Notes: generated from the letters alone by a model not told the origin. A stretch of 64,000 nucleotides of DNA from Cinnamomum chago (GCA_038049695.1 CP142452.1:109756001-109820000); one strand, 5' to 3'; shown: positions 36,221 through 49,134, numbered from the stretch's first letter. Program-made: numbers and translations.

Positions 36221-36603
36221 GTCAACGGGCCAAGATTGTACATCCAAGCCCAGCCCAAAGTGGGGATGGACCTGGATAGGGGTCTGTCTGACCCGGCACA
36301 TAGCATCCCTACACACAGACAACCCGATTGATCCTGCACATGATAAATTTAGTTGTGTCCATGGGCTGAGATAGACCTCTGCATATCCGGGCCCAGCCTG
36401 GTTTTAGAAACAAAGGCCTATAGCTGGCCAAAGCCCATCACAGGCCATAATTGGCAGGCCCAAGCCCACCCATTTAGTCAATCAGGTTGGGCACGCTGGG
36501 CTTTTTCTCACTTGTTTGGGCTTTCTAGCAATTGCTTGGACAAATTAATCACTGAATTACACACTTTTTATTCGGATAGGGAAAAATAGAAAGGCAAAAA
36601 CAA

Positions 36604-36912
36604 GTCTCAGTCAATTATAATATATTAAGCTAGGGGGTTTTGGATCCAATTTTGACCGTCGGTTATGATTTTGACCGGAAGTTACATCAACTACATTCTT
36701 TATCTTTTTATCATAACCACTCATAACTGCTCTCCACTTTTCTTTTTCAAAGACTCTAATTCTCATTTTTTTTCATTCTAGGATCCAATTCTTTGATTAT
36801 ATAAATACATACTCATAATTTTTTTTCTAAAAAAATCTATGAATTTTTTATATATGAATATTTAAGTTGCAATGTTTGCCATAACCGTGCTAAGCACGGG
36901 TAATTTTGCTAG
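36604..36912 (+). mobile_element. Short non-autonomous Helitron
   Basis: The 3' end is clear: a hairpin CCGTGCTAAGCACGG (36,885-36,899), then a short spacer and CTAG at 36,909-36,912 followed by host T, as in plant Helitrons. The 5' end is less certain. The stretch starting near 36,604 (TCTCAGTCAATTATAATATA) resembles Helitron 5' ends, but an A before TC is not seen. Confidence 0.6.
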
Positions 36913-37258
36913 TGCTTTTTATATCTCAAAAGGAAACTATCTGAGACCCATTTGTGCTGATTTTTCCATTACATGACTTTTGGGGCAAATTTTGTGGAAA
37001 TCTATATTCATATCACTGGGGGCTACTGCATAGTTTGACAACTTGAACACTTCCAAGAGGAATCAGACTAAAATAATAAGTCGGTAACACATTGTGCAGA
37101 ACCATGAGTAAACTGAAGTTCAGCCATCCATGGAACAACTGACGGCAGCAAACCAAAACGATTACAAAATTGCCAAACTCTGAACTGTACTATATTATCT
37201 CTAGAGATGGAAATACCTGATGGAAACTAATGAAATTGAGATGCACTTCATAAGCTCT

Positions 37259-37489
37259 TTAACAAAGCAAGTAGGGAACTGCAGCAACAGCATCACCCTT
37301 GTGCTCTCGCAGTGTTCTCTCAGCAACCTTCTTGTCCAACTGCATATGGTTGAAAAACACTATACAGCCTCAGCTGATCAATAAATGCCGACAGTTAATG
37401 AAACAGAAGGAAAATTTTAACCTCAAGCTCATTTGCTATGATGTCCACATCAGCAGCATTTGATCTTGACTGCAGCCAACTCTTTCTCC
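37259..37489 (-). pseudogene. HYPK-like (NAC/UBA domain) gene relic
   Basis: Two pieces read on the minus strand, 37,489-37,422 and 37,339-37,259, separated by an 82-bp GT-AG intron. The second gives LDKKVAERTLREHKGDAVAA ending in a stop, which I recognise as the UBA-like C-terminus of HYPK (huntingtin-interacting protein K), a ribosome-associated partner of the NatA acetyltransferase. The first should read EKELAAVKI followed by NAADVDIIANELE, but an extra A in ATCAAATGC shifts the frame and creates a stop. The N-terminal exons were not found. The kept intron indicates a DNA-level duplicate rather than a retrocopy. Confidence 0.65.
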
Positions 37490-37876
37490 CTGTGAGAAAA
37501 GGACCAACAACATAGTTTGCACCCTGGTAAATTGTTCGTACTGAAGTACTTCTGAAGAATCTACTCCGCGCATTGCTAGGGTAAACTGCAGTTATGTGTT
37601 TTAATCATATGAATCATGCTCCAGTGATATTCAATCTTGTTCATTGTTTAGCGTATTTTAATACGAACTGAATCATGATAACTTAAGTTTAAATGCTAGT
37701 CATCCGATGAGTATCCTTTCTATATAGGTAAGATGACTTAAAACAATGGAATCGAAGACCGGGGTTATGCGTGAAATTAGGGTCAATTAAAATTTTTCTA
37801 ACGTTAATCAAATGCAACCTGGCCCAAATTATGTCCCATCCGAATCGAAGACCGCTATGAGGTGTAGACGTTTCCT

Positions 37877-37880
<4 letters not shown>

Positions 37881-37912
<32 letters not shown>
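37881..37912. repeat. (TA)n microsatellite
   Basis: About 32 bases of TA dinucleotides. Confidence 0.95.
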
Positions 37913-37913
<1 letters not shown>

Positions 37914-37929
37914 CAATTAGTGGAAGCTT

Positions 37930-40540
37930 CATAAATGCAAGTGATATCTTAAAGATGTATAGTTTAAGAGCAAATACTGAATATCATATCTAGAGTTTAA
38001 GTTTGAGATTGTTAACAAAAATATTAATTATAATAAGAAGGCCACAATAAAACTGGGCCTAATCAAAATGATAATAAAACCAAAAGATGAAACTAATCAG
38101 ATATAGCATGAAGGCTCTCGTGTACGAGGTCGATACGGCTATACAATGTCGTCTGTACTGTACTCTAGGAAATCATGAGGTTGATCTGTCGGAACCTCTT
38201 CCGTCGCTTCCTCCTCCTCGGGGTAGAAATGCTCGGTACCTATGCACCAAGAGTAGCATCATCAAACACAACGGTCTGCATGCAGATAAATATATAAATC
38301 ATCAAAGATACACAGTACTAAAGAGAGTAAACGATAAACAAGATCATAAGAGATGTATGACATTCTGATCGTAAGAAATGCATAGCATTCGAATTATAAA
38401 CAGACTATCAAAGTAGGCGGTCCACATATGCTAATTACTACGGGATAGTATCATTGCCCTCCCTTACTCACATTGAGTCGTGGTGGAGATATCAGTAAAT
38501 TGGGATCATAACTCGGTGTTCAGAGTGATGCCCAGTTGTGGCATCGATTGGTGTTCATTACACCAACCCGTACTGCAGACGGTCCTCTCTTGGCTCATGC
38601 GGTTCGGACCCCGAGGGCTCTGGCCCAATCTTGCCTCAAGGTTCTAAATTTAGAGTCCTCACACAGGTGGTAATAGAGAAACTACTTTGTCTCAGATCAA
38701 ATAAGACTTCAAACAGATTTCAATAGTAGTTCTCTTCAAGCCTTACATTCAAAACCCCCTAACTTCAACACCTTAAACAAACCTCAAAACGGACAGAACA
38801 TCAAAAGGGGTCCTAAGTCCATTATCTCAGTTCTCAATGTGATCCCCAAACAAAGTAAAGCAAACAGAGCTACTGAATATGTTCGTTACATGTAGATAGT
38901 ACCAGACGAAACGCTTCAGAATTAAAAGTGATAGACAATCCAATTCTATGTATAATGTTAATCCTAAAGCATCATACAACCTACTCAGTCAACGAAAGGG
39001 ATCAGGGTTCGCGATACCCGAACAAACAGTCTTCTTGCATAGATATAAAGGGGGGTATCTCGTTGTCCCATTTCGTTCAAGATTGAGTTAGGTTGGATCT
39101 CGATACAATCGGAATAATCGTGAAGAACGTTGGCTCAAAACATCCTCACATATAATTAAATGAGTCTAAAAAGAGTAGTCAAGGTCCCACCTAAGTCCAC
39201 AAGTCCTAAAGTTTCCGTGAAATAAAAATACAACCACAATTATGGCTGAAATGATCATAACACTGAGTCACATTGAGGCTTCAGTAAGCATGAGCATGTA
39301 CAGAAATTTGACAATAAACAAATGTTTATAAATTAATAAAGAAATATAAAGTTGTAAACCGTGCATAAAGAAATCATAAAAAAACATGTTGTTTCTTTAA
39401 TAATTTTTCCAACAAAAGTCATCTCCTATTCATACTCATGAGTTACATGAGGCCTCACCAAAATGTGACTTTATGTGACATGGGTGGGTTATGTTAAATT
39501 TGAAACATGGGAAGCTCTTCCCTACACCCATACATCTTACAATCAAATAGTAAATGGGCCACGCCCTCTCCATCCATACATTAGACAATCATCATTTCAT
39601 CTAAAATAAACTCATTCAAAATATAACATAACCTAGCAATTAGTTTCCAATTTTAACATACAATGAGCACAAGGGTGTCTAGAATTGAAATTAGATGTTA
39701 GAATCATAAAGAGGAGCAACATATCATAGCATAATATAAATATCTACTTGCCTTGGTTGAAAATGCCCAAGTCCACAAATCCTAACTCAATGCCCAACAA
39801 ACCAAACCTAAGGGAGTATTAGTAATATAAACACTAAATTAAAACATGACCCAAAAGAAAGGAAGGCTCTAAGCTACCTTATCACGCTACTACACCCAAA
39901 GTGTATTAACCCAAACCTAAGGAGAAGATGAGCTTACCAAATAGATGGGTGGATGGAGTGGTGGCTTGCAAATTGGAGATGAGAATCTCGCGGGGTCCAC
40001 GCAAAGATGATGGCCAAGATCAGAGGTTGTGGGGCCCACTTGATTGGTGGCCCACTAGATTAGTGGTGATGTTGCTCTTTGGTGGTCCATTGTCAAGAAG
40101 GAAAAAGACAGAATGAAAGAAATAATGGAGAAAGAGAAAGAGAGAGAGAGTGAAATGGTGAGATGGGTTAGATTGGTGAGATGGGTTAGATTGGTGAGAT
40201 GAGTGAATTAGAGAGAGAGAGAGAAATGGAAAAATAGAAAGGTGGGTTCGGTGGTGGCCGGCGGTAGTGATGGCAGTGGCATCGTCCGGCGGCGACGAGG
40301 CGGCGAGGAGAGTGAGGGAGGAAGAACGAGAGAGATGAGAGAAAGAGAGGAAGGAGGGAGCTGCTACTGTTGTAAAAAAGGAAGGGGGGGGGGGGGTCAT
40401 GGGTTGGGTTCGGGTCAGGTTTTGGGTCGGTTTCGAGGTTCCGGATCGAGATGCAACAAAATAGTACCCAAACGAGCTCGGACTCGCACGAGACTTCGCA
40501 CGCGTGAGTCACACGTCAAACTCGACTCGCTAAGACTCTA
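37930..40540. other. Non-coding DNA of unknown origin, probably old repeat
   Basis: No gene is recognised. The right part has a GA-rich block (40,085-40,380) with a minisatellite and G-rich runs, giving long low-complexity frames on both strands that I do not treat as genes. The region may be the remains of a large transposon. Confidence 0.35.
40155..40205 (+). repeat. 18-bp minisatellite, about 2.7 copies
   Basis: The unit GGTGAGATGGGTTAGATT repeats twice in full and once in part within a GA-rich stretch. Confidence 0.85.
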
Positions 40541-40989
40541 AACACACTTACTAACTAATCACACAATTAATTAATATTAATAGGAAATTAAGGGATGGGG
40601 CATTAATTGCAGCTTTAATGGGTCCTTAAATCGTGTTCATGGGCCAAATTGGGTTGTCAAAGCATGTCCATGTTTGACGTGCTTAGCTATTGAACATTTG
40701 AAACTAACATCTAGGACCAAATCCAGCCCATGGAGGAAAGGCTGGTCTATGACTAGCTAATTTGTAAAATTCCTATATTGTCTTTTGCTAATAGGTCAAA
40801 GCCTAGTCCATTCGATTAATTTGATGAGACTATGGTGTGGATTTAGCCCACATGATAAAAATACAGCTTAAATCTGGCCCAATGCTAAGAAGTAGGTGTG
40901 GGTCGTGCCCGGATGGCTCAAGAACTAAGATATCCGTCGGTAGAGGAGATTTTCCTAATTGTAAGAATCTTATTCAAACTCTAATCAGT

Positions 40990-42672
40990 AACAGTAGCAG
41001 TAGCAGCAGGAGCCCGCCATACGGAAGAGGAGTACAAGTTACGAGTGAAAATCGAAAAGAAATATATCGTATCGATGTGAAATCCGTGGATGCGTGTATA
41101 AGTACGATAAACACTAACAAACCCAGCGGGTTTTTATATGAACCGCCCGACCCGGCATAAATAAAAGGGAAAACAGCAGAATACCTATTTGGATTTGTGG
41201 TCATTTCGCAGAGTACTCCGGATATTTTATACTAAACTAACCTGTAGTTCTAATTAACATGCAAAACTCACGGATCCTATTAGTATTGACGACGTAGGTC
41301 ATATAAACAGTGTTTGATGCATATTAGCGGCGAATTACTCGCTCAAATAGACTTATTTGTCCCTAAACCTAATCTATCAAGCACGTACCATGAAAAATAA
41401 TGAGAGACATTAAATTTTTTAAAGAAGAAGAGTAGAATAACAGCTTCATTAACATCTATCTAACCTTTGCCTCCTCTCATTGCTTTGTGTATAGAGAATG
41501 AACCTAAAATGACATGAAAACAACCATAACCCTTTTTAGAAAAGAAGACGAAGATAGAAATATAAGAAGGCAAAGGAAATAGAATAGAAAAAGAAAGAAA
41601 AGAACAAAAAGGAAGAAATGGTACAGATAGATATAGGGCAATGCTACCTGGACAAACTCTTGGGACCGGACCATGGCCCGGTTCCCAGGAGGACCGTGGG
41701 ATCCCAGGTAGCACCTGGGATCACCTGGGATCCCACAGTCCTCCTGGGAACCGGGCCATGGTCCGGTCCTAGGAGTTTGTCCATATGGACTTATACATAG
41801 ATATAAGGGGGGTGCAGGTACCCTGGGTATGGGTTTGACGACTTTTGCCTGAGCAATCCATCGTCTACTTAGACTGCAGTCCAGGCTTCCAGTTTCCACT
41901 ATGATTTATTGTCCTTGTGCCCGCGTACAATCGAAACACAAGTTTTAAGTTCAAGATAATAATTAGATAGATCCATATGGGAGGGAACCCATATGGGAAA
42001 TGGGGTTCTTGGTGATCAGTGCTGGTGCTGATCTCCAAGACGTCAGTGTCGGTGCCAATTTCCAAGACGTGGCTGCAGAACGCATTTGGGCTTTCCTTGG
42101 TGATGATGCTGGATGGTGAAGAACCCTAGCGGCAAGCGAAAGAGGGGGAAATGAACAAAAAACACCAAGAGACATCTTATATATGGAGGAGTAAATTCTT
42201 TATTTCCTATTTTCTGTCACGGCAGTCTCTATTTGCATTGCAATTTAAATATACAAGTAAGTTTAGTACAAAATACTAAAATATAGGGGGTACTCTGCAA
42301 AATAACTAAAGTACGGATATGTATTCTGCTATTAACCCTAAATAAAATATGGGACCATCCATCCATGTTAAACGAAAAGAGATGGGCACATGAAACCATT
42401 GGAAGTGGGGCATGTAGCCGTATTGTCAACGGTTAAGACATATGGATATTTGCTCCCAAGTTTAAATATTTTCCACATGATCATTTGTATAATAGAACCG
42501 TACAATATCCACACAGCCATGTCACATCAAAGTACTTAGGCTTTAACATTTTTAGAGCAAATGTTAAGTTTGAGGGCAATTGTATGGTCACAACTTCTAT
42601 AAAATAGTATATATACTGCAGGGATCATATTTAAAAAGAATGAATTAAAATTCAATGACTAGAATCATATTA
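40990..42672. repeat. Segmental duplication, copy B, left part
   Basis: Matches 19,230-22,212 with the hAT insertion of copy A absent. Shared marks include CCGCCATACGGAAGAGGAG, the CATGAAAACRACCATAACCC stretch, and AATTCAATGACTAGAATC at the right end. The copy continues at 44,127 after an insertion of about 1.45 kb. No ARID exon accompanies this copy. Confidence 0.85.
41649..41783. repeat. Near-perfect palindrome, 60-bp arms with 15-bp loop
   Basis: Arms 41,649-41,708 and 41,724-41,783 pair at 57 of 60 positions and are GC-rich (ACCGGACCATGG, GGTTCCCAGGAGG). The insertion is absent from copy A, where the corresponding place is continuous. Flanking ATAGATATAGGG on the left and ATAGATATAAGGGG on the right suggests a duplication of about 10-12 bp, so the inserted unit is somewhat larger than the palindrome. 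Confidence 0.85.
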
Positions 42673-42674
42673 TT

Positions 42675-44126
42675 TGAGTGGTTTTTTGGGGATAGACCAA
42701 CAATAGTGAACCCATCTTTATAAACAACTATTTTTCCAGACCACTAAAATAGCTCAGTTGTAATTGCATTTTCCTGCTCCACGACAAGCGGCGGGGGTCG
42801 ATCTCTAGATATCCTGAGTTAGACTCGCGATATTATACGTACCATTCATCCGATGTTACAAATAAATGAAGCATTCCTTTTGAAATCTTTTTCTTTATTT
42901 CTTGTATGTTATTTTCTTTAGGTTACTCCAAGGACTCAATGCATTCATGTCCCTAACGACCCTAGCAGGTGAGCTGCACCAGGGACAAATCGAACATTTT
43001 TGCATCAAGTTAGAGGGCCAAACACACTTTTCAGTTTGGCAACTTCAGGGTAATGGGCGTTACATTGCTCTGCCCATGCTCGATCATGTGTAACTTGAGC
43101 AATCTACTGGTGAAGCTCAAGTTGGGCATGCACATAGTGGTGTTCATGGGCCGGGCCAAGCCAGCTTAGGCATATCCGGGCTTGCCCAAGTCGGCTCACC
43201 TTATGCATGTCAAGCCCAAGCCTGCCCATTTGGTTAATCAGAGGGTCAGGTTGGTCTATCTATCACTCTTTGGGGCTTTCTAATCACTTTATTTCAGTAA
43301 AATCAGTCACTAAACCACATTGATTATTTATTTGGGCCGGACCAGGCCGGGCCGGGTTTTCAATTTTTTTTTAAATTTATATCATTTAAAAGGTAAATCA
43401 AAATCAAAATATATATTCTATGCATAATTATATATCCACATGTGATTCGAGGAGACCAAGGGTGTGTTTGGTTGAATGCGCAATCACTTCCCGCAAAGAC
43501 CATAAGCTAAGTTTCAAATGCCAAGTCCGACGAGCTCTGCTCATTTCAAAAGTGAAATTGGGCCTTTAGGTTTTAAGAAGCCCATAAGAAGTTTGCTAAC
43601 CAAATGAGCTTTTGTGGGCTTTTCAAAAACCAAAACCTCAAAAAGCCCTTTTATCAAGGCCAGCCAAACACACCCAAAACAGAACGTGGACGATTACGGA
43701 ATGGGTTGGGCTGTGTCTAAGAATCTATAGACCTTACTGAGGCTGCAACAAAAGTTTTAAGTTTACCCACACCTTCAATTGTAGTCATGCTTTTATTGAC
43801 TATAATCCCTAACCCAACCCACCCAACTTGCATTTACCAGATAGGTGGGCCCATCACATAAGGAGAAGGTAGGGAGTTGTTCACTGAGCGTTCTGTGCAC
43901 GTACGGCTTTCACTACAGGCATGTTTGTGTAATACTTTCATTTTCTAAAAAAAAAAGGGTGATTTTCCATGAAAAGCTCATTTTTCATGCGTTTGGTGCG
44001 GGCCAATTCCACGAAAACACTTCTTTGCCGTGTCAACATTTTCCTAGTAAGGTTGGAAATGAATTTCCTATGGGTATGGGAATTGCATTTCCACAAAAAA
44101 CTCTTCCCCCTATATCATTTTATTTC
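42675..44126. other. Insertion of about 1.45 kb separating the two parts of copy B
   Basis: Copy A passes directly from the left part to the right part, so this block is extra. It contains a tRNA-like SINE fragment near 42,750-42,830 (TAGCTCAGTTGTAAT and GGGTCGATCTC), a GGGCCGGGCC-rich stretch at 43,137-43,360 and the MITE at 43,460-43,675. No gene is recognised. Confidence 0.5.
43460..43675. mobile_element. MITE with GGGTGTGTTTGG termini
   Basis: A 216-bp block begins GGGTGTGTTTGG and ends CCAAACACACCC, a perfect 12-bp inverted repeat. The target-site duplication is not clear (perhaps 3 bp), so a PIF/Harbinger-like origin is a guess. Confidence 0.6.
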
Positions 44127-44266
44127 CTCACTCATTTCGAACTCAACCAAGAACCCTACTTTTTCTCCCACCACAACAAGCTCCAAAACCCTTTTCTTCG
44201 TCGACCACAACAAGCACCATTGCAGATTGATCCATCTCCCCTCCCTCTTCTAGTGGTTGGAGAGCC
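44127..44266. repeat. Segmental duplication, copy B, middle part before the Copia insertion
   Basis: Matches 22,217-22,353 (CAACAAGCTCCAAAACCC and CTAGTGGTTGGAGAGCC). It is cut by the Copia element exactly after GAGAGCC and resumes at about 49,588. Confidence 0.85.
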
Positions 44267-44328
44267 TGAAAAAACAATAATCTAGATCTGGAAAAACTTT
44301 GATCAATCAAGATCCTCCATGTCAAATC
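44267..44328 (-). repeat. Truncated 3' LTR of the Copia element
   Basis: The 62 bases resemble 49,137-49,198 (AATCTAGATCTGGAAAAAC), after which the sequence switches directly to the reverse transcriptase frame. Confidence 0.85.
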
Positions 44329-45219
44329 CGGACGCGTATACACCATAGCATACATTAGACTCCCTACAGCTGATGCATAAGGAATCTTCTGCATTTCCTT
44401 AACTTCAAGGTTAGTTTTAGGGCATTGATTGAAACTGAACTTGTCCCCCTTAGAGACAGGGGTGTCACCTGGTTTGCTGTCCTGTATGCCAAACCTTTTG
44501 AGCATTTTATCAATATAGCTTCTTTGTGATAATCCAAGAATACCCCAAGAGCGATTTCGTTGTATCAGGATCCCTAATACAAAAGAGGCGTCACCAAGAT
44601 CTTTCATCTCAAAATTCTTTGATAGAAATCTCTTGGTTTCATGCAACATGCCTATATCATTTGTGGCAAGCAATATGTCATCGACATATAAAACCAGAAA
44701 TATGTGCTTACTCCCACTGAATTTGTGATACACACAATTATCAACAGCGTTTGTCTCAAAACCAAACGAGATGATCACTTGATGAAACTTGTGATACCAC
44801 TGACGAGAAGCTTGCTTCAGTCCATAGATGGACTTTGTCAATTTACAGACCATATTCTTTGGGTCTCCCGACTCAAAGTTTTCTGGCCGCACCATATAAA
44901 TTGTTTCGTCAATGTCACCATTAAGAAATGTTGTTTTGACATCTATTTGACGAAGCTCAAGATCAAAATGTGTAACTAGTGCCATGATTGTCCTAAAAGA
45001 GTCTTTCGATGAAACCGGAGAGAAAGTCTCTTTAAAGTCAATCCCTTTCTTTTGGGTAAAGCCTTTAGCTACAAGACGAGCCTTATACTTTTTCACATTA
45101 CCATTTGACTCCCTTTTGGTTTTAAAAATCCGTTTGCAACCAATGGGCTTCGCACCTTCTGGTAATGGGACAAGTTCCCAAACCTTATTGTCTTGCATAG
45201 ACTTATATTCCTCATTCAT
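44329..45219 (-). pseudogene. Copia reverse transcriptase fragment
   Basis: The frame starts at an internal methionine and shows reverse transcriptase motifs: KARLVAKGFTQ, QIDVKTTFLNGD, SIYGLKQASRQW and the catalytic YVDD. It ends at GSLMYAMVYTRPDLT, the point where RNase H should follow, and runs on into LTR and host DNA to 44,143. It is part of a broken polyprotein. Confidence 0.9.
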
Positions 45220-45555
45220 GGCATCAATCTACTTTTGAGAGTTAGAACTTTGCATGGCTTGATGGAAGTTGATTGGATCATTTTCCACCATTCCAATTTC
45301 TTCCTCATGTTCTTGGAGAAATGCAAAAAAATCGTCCGGAATAGCATGTCTCCTCTCTCTAGTGGATCGCCTTAATGGCACTGATGCTTGAGGTTGTTGA
45401 GTTTGTTCCTCATCTTGAATGGGGGTTGATCAACATTGTCTTGTTGAGGATCCGGATTCGCTTCTTGATCAATGACAGGTATAGAAACCTGCACATTGTC
45501 AAAAGCAATAGTGAGAATCGTAACCAATTCTTTCTCAAAGACAATGTCTCTAACC

Positions 45556-46839
45556 TTATTTCTCCCCCCCAAACTCAACATCCTCAAAAAATGTTGCAGT
45601 TCCCGTCTCAAAAATTGACCAAAGTGTGGGATCGTAAAACTTATAGCCCCTAGATCGCTCAGAGTAGCCAATGAAGTAGCTGCTCACAGTTTTGGAGTCC
45701 AATTTCTTTTCATGTGGCTTGTAAGGCCTTGCCTCAGCTGGACATCCCCAAATGTGAAAATGTTTTAGACTAGGTTTTTTGCCTGTCCAAAGCTCATAAG
45801 GTGTTTTTGCAGCTGCTTTAGTTGACACTCTATTCAGAATATAAGTTGCTGTTTTGAGTGCTTCTCCCCAGAGTGACTCTGGTAGAGTGGAATGACTAAT
45901 CATACTCCTTACCATATCCTTAAGAGTCCAGTTTTGCCTTTCAAATACACCATTCATGCTAAGTGACCTTGGCATGGTGTACTGTGGGATGATTCCACAT
46001 TCCTCTAGGAATTTAGCAAACGGTCATGGACGTTGTTCACCTGAACCGTCATATCTACCGTAGTATTCACCACACGGTCAGACCTGACACTCTTTATTCT
46101 TTCGTTGAGTTGGTTCTCAACTTCAGCTTTAAATGTTTTAAACACGTTCAAAGACTGTGATTTTTCATGAATGAGAAATAGGTATCCATAGCGAGAGTAA
46201 TCGTCTATGAATGATATGAAATACTGTTGGCCATTCCAGGAAGCCATAGGGAATGGTCCACAGATATCTGTGTATCAATTCTAAGACGTCTGTAGTTCTA
46301 TTGGCACCTAATTTCTTCATTTTGGTCTGTTTTCCCTTGATGCAAGCAATACAAACATCAAAATCTATAAAGTCAAGGGAATCTAAAATGCCATCAGACA
46401 CAAGTCGCTCAACTCTAGACTTAGAGATGTGACCTAAGCGTTTGTGCCATAATGTAGCCGAGTTTTCTTTATTCAGTTTGCGTTTAGTACCTCGTGATTC
46501 CACATACAATGATTCATTATAAGAAACAATTGTATCAAGCAAATATAAGTTGTCATATACACATAGAGAACCAGTTCCAACAGCATTTGAATTTATAGAT
46601 AAACTGAATTGATTGTTTCCAAATGAACAAAAATAGCCAAACTTGTCCAATAAAGAAACTAAAACCAAATTCCGTCGAAAAGACAGTACAATAAAAGTAT
46701 CTAATAAACCCAAATAATAACCAGTTTTTAATAACAACCTAAAATGCTCTATTGCCTCTACTTCTACCGACTTTCCATCGCCCACAAAGATGTGTCTTTC
46801 AGCATCACTTGACTTTCGGTAGCTCAGGCAACCTTGCAT
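45556..46839 (-). pseudogene. Copia GAG-pre-integrase and integrase region, broken
   Basis: Pieces at 46,839-46,165, 46,247-46,005 and 45,975-45,556 carry the LWHKRLGHIS motif with CIACIKGKQ (zinc-binding part), FISFIDDYSRYGYLFLI of the integrase core, and [16 protein letters not shown] followed by [15 protein letters not shown]. Frame changes between pieces and damage at the usual TDICGP motif show it is inactive. Confidence 0.85.
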
Positions 46840-46911
46840 AGAAACACTGATGTGAGTAGTAGCACCAGAATCTAACCACCACGTGTTTCTAGGTACTGAA
46901 GCTACATTTAC

Positions 46912-47745
46912 CTAAGAACAGACCAAAGCAAGAAATGTACATTTCTTTACACGCCAAGCGTGATATTTGGTACAGTCCTTCTTCACATGTCCAGGCTTGT
47001 TGCAAAAGAAACAACCCTCAGTTGCTGGCTGTTGTTTCTTTTCTGCTGGACCCTTAGCAACTTCATTTTTCTTCCTCTTTTTGCCCTTATCTTTGCCCTT
47101 ATCCTTAGAGGTGCTAACCAAATGAGCACTTTCGGTTATGTCTTGTTTCAATCTCTCTTCCTCTTGCACACAGTAAGAAATGAGCTCATTAAGAGTCCAT
47201 TTTTCCTTTTGACAGTTCTAACTGACCTTAAATTGACTGTATAGTGCATGAAGTAATATTACTACCAAATGCACGAGCAAGTCGTCAGACAGCTCGAGCT
47301 TCAGTGCCTTAAGCTTAGAAGCAATATGAGACATTCCCATAATGTACTCCCGTATGTTCCCCTTGCCATTGTACTTCATATAAATCAAGCTTTGCAAAAG
47401 CGTGCTTGTTTCTGCCTTATCGTTTTTCAGAGAACGCTTTTCAATTTCGGCTAAGAATTCTTTGGCTGTGGTTAGCTTTTCAGATACCGCACCCCTAAAT
47501 GCCTCCAGAATTCCGCGCTTGATGATCATAAGACTCATGCGATTTGAGCGATCCCACTTCTCAAAGTTCTTCTTGTCATCAGGAGAACTTGCATTCGTAA
47601 GAAAAGCGGGTTGCTCAATCCGTAGTGCAAGGTTAGATCCATGCAGCCGGGAACAATTTCTATGTTCTCTTTCCAATCCTTAAAGTTGGTCCCATTAAGT
47701 ACAGGTATAAAGTTGATATTAGTAGATATAGTAGAAACACTAGCT
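46912..47745 (-). pseudogene. Copia gag with zinc knuckle, broken
   Basis: Near 47,700-47,640 the words FIPVLNGTNFKDWKENIEI mark the gag N-terminus, and the frame then shifts. The piece 47,676-47,218 holds the retrotransposon gag region (STLLQSLIYMKYNGKGNIRE), and 47,169-46,912 holds the CCHC knuckle CFFCNKPGHVKKDC after a lysine-rich stretch. Confidence 0.85.
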
Positions 47746-49122
47746 GTAAAGAGAACAAAAATAAAAAGACAAACATGCTCATATTATTAACCAAATACAG
47801 AAGCAACAAATTCAAATAATGGTAAGTCTCATGTCAAGATACCTAGCACAACATTAATATCAAGTCTTTGGACAGTAATATTAATTGTAAATGGTCATCT
47901 TGTTGTAGTGATCAAACGTTGACAATAATTCATGTCAAATAATAAATCTACTTTGGATCGACTTATTATTCACATGTAAAATCCTTATAATCGTCAAACG
48001 TTTACCACCACAGGTGTGTATGCAATTCGGCCAAGTATTAACCTTCCTTTGGGGAGACTAAGACCCGCATGAATATACACACACACAAACATCCAATATT
48101 TCTCATGAACAATCTATACAAGAGAGGTCACTTTGGTGACATCTTGTTTCAATTGGCCCATTTAGAATAATGGACTGTTTTATTTAACCATAAAAGATAT
48201 ACCATAAAATATTTGAATTGTTGTTTGAAGAAAACCAATTAGTTGTTTTCACATGTCACCAAAAAAAAAATTAATTTTTTTATTATTATTAAAAAAACCC
48301 TTGTACCACCATAAAGTGTGCTCCCGCGGACCACCATACAACCCAACATCTTCTTCCACAAAAAAAAAAAAAAAAGTTCTGTAACCTGACAGAACATAAA
48401 ACCCAAAACGGAAGAGGGGCTTGTTTGTTATGCTGTGTGTGATGTCTCCTATGAATTGGCACAAAGCGAACATGGCCTAAGATTTATAGGATTACTCACA
48501 TTGGAGCTTGGCTGGCTCTCGCCAACAAAAAAAAAACAAGAAAGTAGAATCACAGGCAACAATAGGATGGTAGATGATTTAGACTACCTTCAAGAGTCTT
48601 GCTACATAAGGAGAGTTAATACTCAGATGGTGAAAAGTCTAATAAACAAACAATTTGATGCCGCCCATCAGGTGGTGGTTTTATCTGGTCCTCTCTATCC
48701 CTAATGGTGTCCACTACACAGACGGTCTAAATTGCTAGAAATCAGCCCCAAAAGTGAATCTAAGGCTGGGGATAGTGAATCCAAATATAGGGATTTCCAA
48801 CACAACTTTCTTCGCTTGAATTTCAAAGTCGTCTACCACAATCTGAGTTGTCAGAGGTCTCAGCATGCATATAAAAAAAAAACAAATCCGATTTCTCGAA
48901 AGCCACACGGTGTGCATGCCTAAAAGCAATCACTTCCACAAATTCTGTAGTGATCAGTTTCCTCCTTAACTTCTCGTATGGCTCCAGAAAAGATCTCCAC
49001 AATTTTTTTTTTCATCTAGGGCTTCGTTGTCCAAGGAAGAAAAGAAGGCAGATTGCAACCAAAGAACAGAATATCAACAGATTGATTTATATCTGGATTC
49101 CCAATGGCTTAACATGGAGATG
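47746..49122 (-). other. Copia leader region between primer-binding site and gag
   Basis: About 1.4 kb without a clear frame. It contains A and T runs and no other recognisable insertion. The length is unusual for a Copia leader and may include foreign sequence. Confidence 0.45.
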
Positions 49123-49134
49123 CTGTAATACCAA
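49123..49134 (-). other. Primer-binding site of the Copia element
   Basis: Two bases inside the LTR the minus strand reads TGGTATTACAGC, close to TGGTATCAGAGC, the initiator-methionine tRNA complement used by many plant Copia elements, with two changes. Confidence 0.65.

Noticed and set aside
40020-40541. Long open frames on both strands
   Set aside because: They come from GA/CT-rich low-complexity DNA with a minisatellite and lack any domain or coding-like composition.
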